From contig CATQHC010000002.1 in NCBI GenBank assembly GCA_958295775.1, positions 1 to 64,000 on the forward strand: 64,000 nt of DNA, read 5' to 3'. Source of the DNA: Chloroflexota bacterium (GTDB lineage Bacteria > Chloroflexota > UBA11872 > VXOZ01). How positions within the stretch are numbered: position 1 is the stretch's first letter; the number at the start of each line of letters is the position of its first letter. The position numbers and the translations under genes were made by a program. Under the pieces are notes generated by a model. The model searched no databases. It saw nothing but the letters and a program-made list of their open reading frames with translations, and was not told the DNA's origin. This document shows positions 6,901 to 15,137 of the stretch, piece by piece.

Positions 6901-7569
6901 TCAGCCTGCAGCGACGGCAGCCGGAGCGAGTGCGCGGTTGATCTCTTCCCGGTTTGCCAGTACTGCCCAGTGTTGGCCGACCAAGGCAGGGAACAGGTGC
7001 TTTGAAGTTTCGTTGCCATAGAGGATGCAGTCTTCCAGCCAGAGCCGTTTCTTGTAGCCGAACTCCCGGCTTTGAATGAGGGAATAGAAGACACAGGCGC
7101 TGCCGTACTGGCCGCACAGCACCACGTTTTCTATGCCGGCTTGGTGCAACAGATATTCCAGGCCTGTGCCCGTAAAGACGGAGCCGGTCGTCTTGCGGAT
7201 TAGAATCTCTCCGGGTAGCGGCGCCAACTGGTCGATTATTGACATGCCGGGAGTATCGAACAGATCGTAGTCCCTTTCACGCATGTGGAGCGGAGCATCC
7301 CGCTTGTCAAGAGTCCATCTGGCGCAAACGGCGTGGACGACGAGCGCGCCGGCCGCGCGAAAGATGTGGAGCGCGTCGGTGACGTTGGGAATCACGTAGT
7401 CGAGCTCGCGCGCAAACCACTCGGCCTTTGCGTGGTTGCCTTGGGCCAACCACACCGGGTTGCAGAACCGGTTCATCATGTCGATGATGATCAGCGCGGT
7501 CTTCTCCGGTTCAAGGACTTCATCTTCTGCGATGCGCTGCGTGATGAAGTCGTTGGTGTCGATAAGCAT
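6901..7569 (-). CDS. Isochorismatase-like cysteine hydrolase
   Basis: The 222-residue protein has the complete catalytic triad of this family: Asp30 in LIIIDMMNRF, Lys125 in IRKTTGSVF and the nucleophile Cys158 in GSACVFYS, after the cis-peptide region VVLCGQ. Members hydrolyse small amides, carbamates or vinyl ethers, for example nicotinamide, ureidoacrylate or N-carbamoyl compounds. An AAAGGAG ribosome site supports the ATG at 7569. It lies downstream of a nitrilase-family amidase and an ABC solute-binding protein on the same strand, which suggests uptake and hydrolysis of a nitrogen-containing compound. The 348-bp repeat-bearing gap makes a single transcript uncertain. The exact substrate is unknown. 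Confidence 0.85.
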   Translation of the reverse strand: MLIDTNDFITQRIAEDEVLEPEKTALIIIDMMNRFCNPVWLAQGNHAKAEWFARELDYVIPNVTDALHIFRAAGALVVHAVCARWTLDKRDAPLHMRERDYDLFDTPGMSIIDQLAPLPGEILIRKTTGSVFTGTGLEYLLHQAGIENVVLCGQYGSACVFYSLIQSREFGYKKRLWLEDCILYGNETSKHLFPALVGQHWAVLANREEINRALAPAAVAAG

Positions 7570-7917
7570 GCGGCAAACTCCTTTGCAGCTAGATTGAAAT
7601 AGGTGTTGGGTACATTGAAGCGGATTCCTAAACGACTGGGAAGAGTGAGCAAGCAGTTCTAGACATCAGCTATGCACTATTCTGTCGCCCTCACCCTAGC
7701 CCTCTCTCCCAGGAGAGGGGACAAGAACGAATCCTTCGAAAACAGAGGGTGCAAGAGTGGAGCCTCTGACAACAGGGGGGAGGCCAGAAACGGAGTCTTC
7801 GACAGAAAAGTAGCAAGAACGGAATGTCCGATTAAGAGAGAGCAAATTTGGTTTCTCCCACAGGAGGCAGAACAAAGTCGGAGTCTCGCGAGACTCCAAG
7901 TCTAGGACTGGACGGCG
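7570..7917. repeat. Repeat-filled gap with a dispersed CTCTCCC element
   Basis: At 7686-7722 there is a copy of the CCCTCACCCTAGCCCTCTC unit seen at 883-1135, with its AGGAGAGGGG stem. The rest, to about 7905, is purine-rich and carries short repeats (CAAGAACGGAAT-like, ACGGAGTCTTCGA-like, CGGAGTCTCGCGAGACTCC). The last of these, GGAGTCTCGCGAGACTCC at 7881-7898, is a perfect palindrome. No gene is supported. Confidence 0.6.
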
Positions 7918-8847
7918 CTAGACTTCCACCTTGGTAGGCCGCTCACCCGGCTCTTGACCCGAATGATCGACCCAATAGCCGTAGTCTAAGAGTTCTTCGT
8001 ACGTATCCGGCCGGCGGTGGTTCCAAGCGTCTTCGCGGAAGCTTGCCAGGCCGGTGCTGCCGCCTCGGTAGACCATGCGGGGGCGGTCGAGGTCGAGGGA
8101 AGCAGCGACCATGCCCCAATAGCGGCCGCGGTCTGCCAGCGTGATGCCGTCCGGCCCGATCACGCTGCTGCGATTGAGGCACATGCCCGGCATCCAGGGT
8201 TCATGATCGGTGAAGCCGTAGTTCACCGGACAGACGTACACGCAGTTATCGATGGCGCGGGACTGGATTACGGCTTCCCAGCCGACCTCGCCGTACATGC
8301 TGTACATCGTGGGATGGTAGATGATGTCGGCGCCCTTGAGCGCGAGTATGCGGTACCCCTCCGGGAAGAAGACATCGTAACAGATGGTAATGCCGATCTT
8401 GCCGAAGTCCAAGTCGAAGACCGGCCAGGAGTCGCCGGCGGTGAGGCCCCACACTTCGTCTTCAGTAACGGTGAGATGGACCTTGTGGTAGCCGCCGATG
8501 TAGTCGCCGTTGCGAGCGATGACCATCGCCACGTTACGGTGAATCCCGTCCTCCACGCCAACTACCGGCGCAACGACGTACATGCCGTGCTGCCGGGCGA
8601 TGGCTGCCATACGTCGAAATGTCTCGCCGCCGGGCACCGGTTCCCGCCAACGGTGATTAGTCCCGCCGTCGCTGATGCCGCGAATGGTGAAGGCCTCCGG
8701 CAAGCACGCGATGTCCGCTCCTTGCGCCGCAGCCTCGTGGAGCAGTGCTTCGGCCTTGCTCAAGTTGAACTCGTAGCGCTCCTCATCACTTTCTCCCAGC
8801 ACCGTGTTCGGCGTGGAACAGACGGCAACTTTCGCTAAGCGAGCCAT
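7918..8847 (-). CDS. Carbon-nitrogen hydrolase of the nitrilase superfamily
   Basis: From ATG 8847, behind a GGGGGAGA ribosome site, the product is 309 residues. It holds the Glu-Lys-Cys triad: Glu51 in ACLPEAF, Lys122 in GGYHKVHLT and Cys156 in ITICYDVFFPE. The surrounding motifs fit aliphatic amidases/N-carbamoyl hydrolases better than true nitrilases. The enzyme is cytosolic and cleaves a non-peptide C-N bond. It is preceded by a solute-binding lipoprotein gene, with a terminator between them, and followed by an isochorismatase-like hydrolase. The longer frame to 8940 adds an unrelated leader overlapping the terminator region and is rejected. The substrate is not deducible. Confidence 0.88.
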   Translation of the reverse strand: MARLAKVAVCSTPNTVLGESDEERYEFNLSKAEALLHEAAAQGADIACLPEAFTIRGISDGGTNHRWREPVPGGETFRRMAAIARQHGMYVVAPVVGVEDGIHRNVAMVIARNGDYIGGYHKVHLTVTEDEVWGLTAGDSWPVFDLDFGKIGITICYDVFFPEGYRILALKGADIIYHPTMYSMYGEVGWEAVIQSRAIDNCVYVCPVNYGFTDHEPWMPGMCLNRSSVIGPDGITLADRGRYWGMVAASLDLDRPRMVYRGGSTGLASFREDAWNHRRPDTYEELLDYGYWVDHSGQEPGERPTKVEV

Positions 8848-8943
8848 GATTTGCTTCTCCCCCGTTCTCAGGATGCCAGGCACAAACCGGACCGATGTCT
8901 CTTGCCGCTGCAAGTGTGCATGAGGGTCCAATGCTTGCATTGT

Positions 8944-8981
8944 ACAAAAACGAACCGGGGGAGCATGACCTGCTCCCCCGG
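8944..8981 (-). terminator. Rho-independent terminator of the solute-binding protein gene
   Basis: On the minus strand a perfect 11-bp stem CCGGGGGAGCA/TGCTCCCCCGG with a 5-base loop is followed by TTCGTTTTTG. It begins 15 bp after the stop of the lipoprotein gene and lies before the nitrilase start, so it should end most transcription from the former. Confidence 0.85.
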
Positions 8982-8995
8982 CTCAGTAGACAGGT

Positions 8996-10342
8996 CTACC
9001 AGAGACAACCGCGTTCGTCCAGCCAACCTTGCACTTGGTCCTGCGTCTTTTGCAGCGCTTCGGGCACCGTTATGGCGCCTTCCAAGATTGCCGGCCACGT
9101 CTCCTGTTGCCACGTTGTATTGAAGTCGCCCTGTTGGATGAGCGTCGGCGTCGCATTGGCGACTTCCGCCATCTTCTTGTAGACGCTGGCATCCTCGTAG
9201 TCCTTGGTCGTGATCGGCTCGCGGCGCAAGTCCGCGGGATAGCGGCCGCCGCCCTGCGGGACCCAGATCTCCTGCAGGTCGCCGATCACCGTGTGTTTGA
9301 TGAACTCCCAGCCACCCTCGACGTTCTCGGCCTGAGAACCGAGGTGGATGGCTACCACAGCATACGCAGCCTTGCGACCGCCCGGCCCATTCGGAGTCGG
9401 CGCCATGCCGACCTCAAACAGGTTCGTCGGCGTGACCTGCTCGTTGATACGCCGGATTTGAAAGTGGCCGGTGTGATAAATGGCCGTGTTGCCCTCGAAG
9501 TAGTTGCCGCCCTGCACTCTGTGCTTGGTAAAGGTATCCGCTTGGTACTGCACTGCATCGCGGAAGGCATCGCTACCGAAGCCGGCCTGCGAGCAATCCG
9601 GATTCCAAAAGTCGGCACCCCAAGCCCAAGAGTAGTACGTCAGCACAGAGGGAACATGCGGCTGGGTGCCCATACCGCCTTGGACGACTTCATCACCTTC
9701 GACCTTGGTCAGCTTTATGGCCGCTTCCAGAGCGGCATCCCAGGTCCAGTTGCCCTCAGCCTCAAGCTCGGTTGGTGTCTTGAGACCGGCATTGACGATG
9801 AGGCTCTTGTTGTACCAGATTTCTCGCGAGTTGATCCACCAGGCAACGCCGTAGTTCTGGCCCTTATGGATCCACTTGGCTGCATCGTGGAAGTTAGCGG
9901 GATCGATGGCCGGGTCGGTGGCAATAATGGGATCGAGGGGCTGGACAATGTTGCCCGCGACAAAGGTGCCTACCCACCCAAAATAGCCGTAGATGATGTC
10001 AAATTTGAGCCCGCCCGCTTGGGCCGCCGCCGCTTTGGTCGGCAAATCGCCAAACGCAGAGTCGGCAATCTCTACCTTGTGACCGGGATTCTTGGCCTCA
10101 AACGTCTCTACCACCTCTGCCCAACCGTTTTGCCAGGTCTCATTCTGGCCTTCGAGCACGTGGAGGAAGTTAATCGTCTTTGGGCCTTCCTCCTTGGGCG
10201 CTTCCGCCGCCTTGGGCGCCTCAGGGGCTTTTTCCGTCTCCGCCGGCGTTACAGGTACAGCGCCACAGGCTGCTGTAATCGCGACCGCGCCGCTCACCAG
10301 CGCGCCGCGCAAAACTGTACGCCGAGATAGTGTATCCGCCAT
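8996..10342 (-). CDS. ABC transporter solute-binding lipoprotein (family 1, Tat-type signal)
   Basis: The 448-residue protein starts at ATG 10342 behind GGGAGG. The leader MADTLSRRTVLRGAL has a twin-arginine motif at 7-8 and ends in a lipobox with Cys26 (ITAACG), so it is exported folded and lipid-anchored. A Pro/Ala/Glu-rich linker (30-62) precedes a type-1 extracellular solute-binding domain of the carbohydrate-binding kind, with YNKSL and TWDAALEAA-like segments. Such proteins deliver sugars, polyols or related solutes to two MalFG-type permeases. None is encoded nearby, so it must use permeases from elsewhere. A terminator follows immediately. The hydrolases downstream may act on the imported solute; this is inference. 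Confidence 0.9.
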   Translation of the reverse strand: MADTLSRRTVLRGALVSGAVAITAACGAVPVTPAETEKAPEAPKAAEAPKEEGPKTINFLHVLEGQNETWQNGWAEVVETFEAKNPGHKVEIADSAFGDLPTKAAAAQAGGLKFDIIYGYFGWVGTFVAGNIVQPLDPIIATDPAIDPANFHDAAKWIHKGQNYGVAWWINSREIWYNKSLIVNAGLKTPTELEAEGNWTWDAALEAAIKLTKVEGDEVVQGGMGTQPHVPSVLTYYSWAWGADFWNPDCSQAGFGSDAFRDAVQYQADTFTKHRVQGGNYFEGNTAIYHTGHFQIRRINEQVTPTNLFEVGMAPTPNGPGGRKAAYAVVAIHLGSQAENVEGGWEFIKHTVIGDLQEIWVPQGGGRYPADLRREPITTKDYEDASVYKKMAEVANATPTLIQQGDFNTTWQQETWPAILEGAITVPEALQKTQDQVQGWLDERGCLW

Positions 10343-10627
10343 GGTTTCCCTCCCTTTAGAGGAAGACACTGACTATGGGAATCACTTAACATAGTGCGGC
10401 CAATGCTATCTATTACTTCTCCTTCCTTTGCTCCATCAAGCCTCTTAGGCACTACCATAGCAGGAATCTGCTTTTGTTTGCAATTGTCAAGGACTTGACT
10501 TGCTGGAAAAATGAGAGAAAGTGCAGCCGGCCATAGGCAACAGATGGTATGTGTTATCCTTCGTTCAGACTGATGGCGTGAGGTCAAATTAACGACTACC
10601 CCGGCCTCTTATGAAGAAGGATTAAGG

Positions 10628-11554
10628 ATGAAACGACTCTCACAGGCGGCATTTCAGCGGGCTATGGCATTCGTGGAAGAGCAGGGCAGGGACCTAGACC
10701 GAGCGCTGCTTGCTTACCACTTTGCGGGAGGTCCTGCCGAGGAAGTCCTTAGCGCGCTGGCGGCATATCAGAATGACGACGGCGGTTTCGGCCACGGTCT
10801 GGAACCGGATCTTAGGACGCCGGCATCATCTGTTATTGCGACGACGGTGGCTTTTCAGAACTTCCGCTCCTTGCACGTGCCGGCGGAGCATCCAATTGTG
10901 CGGAATGCGCTGACGTATCTTCTTGAAGCCTACGACGAGTCCCGGCAGGTGTGGCCGATAATTCCGCCGGAGGTTGAAAGTGCGCCCCACGCCCCGTGGT
11001 GGGACTACGCAAGCAGCGAAGCGAGCTTTGGCGGTTTCTTGATAAATCCGCGGGTGGAGATTGTCGGATACTTGCACGACTATAGTGACGCAGTGCCGGC
11101 GGAACTGCTGGAGACTGTGACGACGGCGGTTTTCGAGCACCTGGAAGGGCTGCCCGATGAGGTGGAGATGCACGACATCATTTGCTTTGTCAGCTTCGCG
11201 GAAACTGAATCGCTGCCCCAGTCCTACAGAGACCGCGTCTGGGCGAAACTGGCCAAAGCGGCGGAGCATGGTGTCGCCCGAGAGCCGGAGCAGTTGACCG
11301 GCTACGTGCTGAAGCCCCTGTACTTGGTCTCATCCCCGGATTCACCGCTGGCGGTCGGTCTCGCAGACGAAGTGGCGATGAATCTGGACTTCGAGATCGA
11401 CCAACAGGGCGAGGACGGCGCGTGGTCGCCGAGCTTCTCATGGGGCGATCAGCATCCGGAGGCGTGGGAGATCGCCAAGCGGGAATGGCAGGCACGGATG
11501 ACCTTGAAGAATTTACGGGTGCTTCGAGATTTCGGCCGCATTGAGACTGGTTGA
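10628..11554 (+). CDS. Alpha/alpha-toroid (terpenoid-cyclase/prenyltransferase-fold) protein, unknown function
   Basis: The 308-residue protein contains repeats typical of the alpha/alpha-toroid superfamily. The clearest is AAYQNDDGGFGHGLEPD (about 44-60), a QW-like motif, with a second echo in QGEDGAWSPSFSWG near residue 266. Between them are alternating helices. It lacks the DxDD motif of squalene-hopene cyclases and the zinc ligands of protein prenyltransferases, so a true cyclase or transferase activity is unlikely. It has no signal peptide. The start ATG 10628 follows GAAGGATTAAGG. It is divergent from the lipoprotein gene and lies 78 bp before a HAD phosphatase on the same strand. I do not assign a reaction. 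Confidence 0.7.
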   Translation: MKRLSQAAFQRAMAFVEEQGRDLDRALLAYHFAGGPAEEVLSALAAYQNDDGGFGHGLEPDLRTPASSVIATTVAFQNFRSLHVPAEHPIVRNALTYLLEAYDESRQVWPIIPPEVESAPHAPWWDYASSEASFGGFLINPRVEIVGYLHDYSDAVPAELLETVTTAVFEHLEGLPDEVEMHDIICFVSFAETESLPQSYRDRVWAKLAKAAEHGVAREPEQLTGYVLKPLYLVSSPDSPLAVGLADEVAMNLDFEIDQQGEDGAWSPSFSWGDQHPEAWEIAKREWQARMTLKNLRVLRDFGRIETG

Positions 11555-11632
11555 GATAGGGCAGCGGCAGGGGGATAGAAGAGATTAGTGAAAATCAGAC
11601 AGATTTACCCCTCTCTTTGATTTGGGAGTGGG

Positions 11633-12370
11633 ATGTCGCTGAGGCTGTACGTGAAACGACTGCACGCGCTTCTTCTTGATTTGGACGATACACTGCTGGA
11701 CGGTAGCTTTTTTTCGCAGTCTGTCGCGCGAACCTGCGAAGAGCTTGCGTTGCTGCGGCCGGAGCTAGAGGCAAAGCGACTGCAGGAGGCCAATCATGCA
11801 GTGTTCAGTACCTATCGACCAGAGCGTCTTGACGCTTGGACGCTCGGCAGATTGAGCGGCGCAGATCTCACTCTCGAAACCTGGCGCAGGACACTTCAGG
11901 CGTGTGGCTGCAATGACGAATCACTCGCTCAATTAGCAGCTAAGATTCATTTGCACTTTGCCTGGGACTCATATCAGCCTTTCGCTGACGTAGCGGGACT
12001 GTTTACTGCAGTGAGGCAGGCACGGGTCCCAGTAGCTCTGGTGACGAACGGCGCCTCCGACACACAGCGGAATAAGATTGAGGCTTTGGGAATCGCCAGT
12101 TGGTTTAGCGCATTTTCCATCTCCGGGGAGACTGGCGTGGCCAAACCGGATAAACGTGCGTTTATTGTTGTACTTAAAGATCTTGGTGTATCCGGCAAGA
12201 GAGTATGGCACGTGGGAGATAGCCTGGCGTCTGACGTTGCCGGAGCGAATGCGGCCGGTCTTAGCTCGGTGTGGCTGAATCGGGAGGGAACAGTACGAAG
12301 CCAGAATGATGCCCAACCCGATTTAGAAATTACATCGCTTCTTGAATTAACTCCCAATCTCTTGCGATGA
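11633..12370 (+). CDS. HAD-superfamily hydrolase (phosphatase)
   Basis: The 245-residue protein carries all four HAD motifs: LDLDDTLL with nucleophile Asp16 and acid Asp18; VTNGAS as motif II; the lysine of KPDKRAF as motif III; and GDSLASDVAGA as motif IV. A helical cap of about 90 residues lies between motifs I and II, as in the YjjG/haloacid-dehalogenase-like class. These enzymes remove phosphate from small metabolites or nucleotides. It follows the toroid-fold gene by 78 bp on the same strand and may share its transcript. Its codon use looks slightly more AT-rich than its neighbours. Substrate unknown; a 2-haloacid dehalogenase is less likely. Confidence 0.87.
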   Translation: MSLRLYVKRLHALLLDLDDTLLDGSFFSQSVARTCEELALLRPELEAKRLQEANHAVFSTYRPERLDAWTLGRLSGADLTLETWRRTLQACGCNDESLAQLAAKIHLHFAWDSYQPFADVAGLFTAVRQARVPVALVTNGASDTQRNKIEALGIASWFSAFSISGETGVAKPDKRAFIVVLKDLGVSGKRVWHVGDSLASDVAGANAAGLSSVWLNREGTVRSQNDAQPDLEITSLLELTPNLLR

Positions 12371-12495
12371 GTGCGAAGGGTGGCTGTCTCTGACGCGATG
12401 TGGCCCCCAGTCAGTAACCACTGAACGGACAGACCACACAGCGGGTGCTTTACAGCCCTAAGATGCGGTACGTCACATTGTCTAGCTCATCCGTC

Positions 12496-13221
12496 CTAAG
12501 GCACGTCCATGGTGCGTAGGCGATACAACGCCAAGAGGAAGAAGGCCACGATTACGACACCGGTGCCGACGATGGCGGCGGGAAACTCAATCACACGCCC
12601 TGTAAAGGCCGCAAAGCTTTCCTCGTCCATACCATGCAGCAGCGCGAGTGTGTAGCCGCGGACGCTGAGATAGCCAACGCCGCTTACGATCGTGCTGAGG
12701 AGGCCCTCCCACACCAGCACGTAGACCAGACCGTAGGCCAGCGCCCGCGGGGTTAGGAGTCCGGCAAACGTGAAGATTGCGGCGTAGGCGGCTACGCCCG
12801 CCGCCAGAGCGAGGGCAAGCGTGCCAAGGGGCCGGGTCTCCGCGCCTACAAGGGCGGACGCCACGACGCCGCTCGCCATTACCAAAGGCACGGCTACGAC
12901 CAAAGTGGCGAGCAATTTTGCCAGCACGATGGACACCCGCGAGACTGGTTTCAGCACCAGGTAGTAGAGCGTTTTGTCTTCGAGCTCGTTGCCGAAGGCG
13001 GCAGTCGCCAATGCCATGGTAACGATGGGCAGGATGCCGCCGACGATCATGCCGTCGATTATGGGGTTGATGATGTCGTCATCTGCGAAGGTAAATTGCG
13101 CCTCGCTCAGAAGTTTGATCAATAGGATGAGCAGTGACGGCAGGGCGGCGAGCAGCAGGATGACGAGCACGCGCCAGCGGCCGAGGATCTGCCTGAGTGA
13201 GAGCCTGAAGATTTCAGCCAT
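12496..13221 (-). CDS. ABC-2 type transporter permease
   Basis: The 241-residue integral membrane protein has six likely helices, beginning with a short cytosolic N-terminal amphipathic segment (MAEIFRLSLRQILGRW). It shows an ELEDKTLYYLVLKPVSR-type motif between helices two and three. That is the conserved coupling-helix region of ABC-2 exporters, read by the ATPase. The ATG is directly adjacent to the stop of the ATP-binding gene at 13222. It is the last gene of a four-gene operon made of two ATPase/permease pairs. ABC-2 exporters move drugs, lipids, polysaccharides or peptides out of the cell; the substrate is unknown. No terminator is obvious downstream. Confidence 0.88.
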   Translation of the reverse strand: MAEIFRLSLRQILGRWRVLVILLLAALPSLLILLIKLLSEAQFTFADDDIINPIIDGMIVGGILPIVTMALATAAFGNELEDKTLYYLVLKPVSRVSIVLAKLLATLVVAVPLVMASGVVASALVGAETRPLGTLALALAAGVAAYAAIFTFAGLLTPRALAYGLVYVLVWEGLLSTIVSGVGYLSVRGYTLALLHGMDEESFAAFTGRVIEFPAAIVGTGVVIVAFFLLALYRLRTMDVP

Positions 13222-14151
13222 CTAGCCCTCCACAATGTAGCTGAAGACGCTCTCGAGCGAATCATCCAGCGGTTCCACGCGCTCGAGGCGAAGGTTGTGA
13301 CCCTGGGCGATGCGGGATAGCGAACGTTGCAACACGGCCACGTTGGTGCTGAGGACGATCACGTCATTTTCCGCGCCAAGCGAGACCGATGCGATACTAT
13401 CCAACACGACCAGCGCCGCGGCTAAGCGCCGTGGGTCGCTGGAGACGATGCGCACCGTGTAGGGTTGCTCGTCGAGCTTGGCGCGAATGGCCCGGTAGTC
13501 GCCGGACGCGGCCAGCTTGCCGCTCACCATGAGCAAAATGCGGTCGGCCAGCGTCTCCACTTCTTCCAGAATGTGCGAGGAGATCAAGATCGTGCGGCCC
13601 TCGTCCGCCAGGTGGCGCATGAGATCGTGAAACTCAATGCGCTGGCGGGGATCGGTACCGTTCAGCGGCTCGTCGAGGATGATCGCTTCGGGCTCATGCA
13701 CGATGGTTGCCGCCAGGCGCATACGCTGGCGCATGCCGCGCGAGTACGTGCCGAGCGGTCGATTCTGCGCGTCGGCCAGCCCCACCCGCTCGATAGCGCA
13801 CGCGGTTGCTTCTGCGCTGGCAGTGACGCCGTGCAGTTTGGCTGACCACTCCACGAACTGTTTGCCGGTCTGAAAGCCGTACACGGCCTCGTGCTCAGAC
13901 ATAACGCCAACGCGGCGATGGAGCGCTGGGTTGTTGCGCGGCGTTTCCCCAAAGATGGTCACAGCGCCGTCCGAGGGAGCAGCCAGTCCTTCCACCATCT
14001 TGAGAAGCGTGGTCTTGCCGGCGCCGTTCGGACCCAGCAAGCCGGTGATGCCTGGCCCAATTTCGAGTGATACATCATTGACGGCCACGACGCTGCCGTA
14101 CCACTTCGAGATGCTTTCCACGGCAATGACAGGGACATTGGGGCTGTTCAT
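13222..14151 (-). CDS. ABC-2 type transporter ATP-binding protein
   Basis: This 309-residue ATPase has Walker A (LLGPNGAGKTTLL), the signature as a YSRGMRQR variant in place of LSGGQ, Walker B (AIILDEPLNGTD), and the switch histidine (ISSHILEEV). The C-terminal 80 residues form the regulatory domain usual in CcmA-like exporters. Its start, ATG 14151, overlaps the stop of the upstream permease by 4 bp (ATGA), so translation is coupled; the longer frame to 14187 runs into that permease and is rejected. It pairs with the permease at 12496-13221. The SRGM signature is common in this subfamily and not a sign of decay. Confidence 0.9.
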   Translation of the reverse strand: MNSPNVPVIAVESISKWYGSVVAVNDVSLEIGPGITGLLGPNGAGKTTLLKMVEGLAAPSDGAVTIFGETPRNNPALHRRVGVMSEHEAVYGFQTGKQFVEWSAKLHGVTASAEATACAIERVGLADAQNRPLGTYSRGMRQRMRLAATIVHEPEAIILDEPLNGTDPRQRIEFHDLMRHLADEGRTILISSHILEEVETLADRILLMVSGKLAASGDYRAIRAKLDEQPYTVRIVSSDPRRLAAALVVLDSIASVSLGAENDVIVLSTNVAVLQRSLSRIAQGHNLRLERVEPLDDSLESVFSYIVEG

Positions 14152-15137
14152 ATCTTCATGCTCCGGTACCGCCACAGCAGCAGGCAACCCGGTCCGAGCA
14201 CCAGGAACGCATACCAGGCTATGGGCACAGCCAAGGGAAGTTCGGTGACAAGGGCCGCCGCCTCGTCTTCAGCGTCGACGCCATCGTCAACCAGATCGAA
14301 GTCTTCGGCATCGTCGAACATTAGGTTGATTAGGTGCATGGGCGCGCGGCCGACGTCGAGCAACGTAAACCACTTGGCATAGTCGCCGGTTATGCGGCCG
14401 CATTCCTCGACACTGTCTCCTTCGCTAACTTCACCGTTCCGCACCGTATACGTGGTCGACCACTGGCACCACTCCATCGAAAGTAACGCCGACATGGGTG
14501 TGGTGATGACAAAGGCGGCAATGACGAATGCCGCAGCATATGCGCGTCGCTCGGTGAACGCCGCTACTGCGAGCGGAATCGTAGTGACGAACACCGTGAT
14601 GACGACGCCGGCCAGAACAAAGCGCGGAATGTCGAGCCAGTTTTCCTGCAGGTAGTCCCAAGGCATTTCGGCTAAGAGAAGATTGGCGATGAGCACAAGC
14701 ACCTGCGCAATGAGCGTGAGGACAAGCACAACGCCAAGGAACGCCGACCAGCGCGCCAGTACGTAATCGAAGCTAGTCAATGGCCTCACCAGATAGAGAG
14801 TCGTAACACCGTTGCGCCGGTCCGGTATGAGTAGTTCCGGGGCGATGATGGCTGAGAAAAGCAGCAGCAGAAGTGATATCGCCTCGTAGAACTCCGCATG
14901 GCTGGCCGGTTGTGCGATCGGAACTATTGCAGACATCACGAGGAAGACCGCTGACGGAGCGATGACGACGAGCGACATGAGCACCGGCAGGATCTTGGCG
15001 CGGGCGCCCCGGCCTAGGCCGAGAATGGTGCGGAAGCCATTGATCCAGAGCGACCAAACGGCCTGGAATCTGCCCCCGCGCGGCCCGTCGTAGTGCTGGT
15101 AGCCGAGATCGTAGATTTCGCCTTGCGCTTGGCTCAC
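14148..15137 (-). CDS. ABC-2 type transporter permease, second pair
   Basis: A 329-residue permease with a long cytosolic N terminus (GEIYDLGYQHYDGPRGGRFQAVWSLWINGF) then six hydrophobic helices. Between helices two and three is IPDRRNGVTTLYLVRPLTSFDYVLARW, the coupling motif of ABC-2 exporters. A large loop of about 80 residues between the last two helices contains an acidic run (DDAEDFDLVDDGVDAEDE), which is unusual and probably extracellular. Translation starts at GTG 15137, overlapping the TGA of the ATPase at 15134 by 4 bp. It and the ATPase at 15134-16054 form the first exporter of the operon. Confidence 0.87.
   Translation of the reverse strand: MSQAQGEIYDLGYQHYDGPRGGRFQAVWSLWINGFRTILGLGRGARAKILPVLMSLVVIAPSAVFLVMSAIVPIAQPASHAEFYEAISLLLLLFSAIIAPELLIPDRRNGVTTLYLVRPLTSFDYVLARWSAFLGVVLVLTLIAQVLVLIANLLLAEMPWDYLQENWLDIPRFVLAGVVITVFVTTIPLAVAAFTERRAYAAAFVIAAFVITTPMSALLSMEWCQWSTTYTVRNGEVSEGDSVEECGRITGDYAKWFTLLDVGRAPMHLINLMFDDAEDFDLVDDGVDAEDEAAALVTELPLAVPIAWYAFLVLGPGCLLLWRYRSMKI

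Noticed and set aside
8017-8838. Long plus-strand frame of 273 codons
   Set aside because: It is antisense to the nitrilase gene, whose catalytic motifs fix the coding strand.
9029-10330. Plus-strand frame of 433 codons opposite the solute-binding protein
   Set aside because: Shadow of a high-GC gene; the minus strand has a signal peptide, lipobox and ribosome site.
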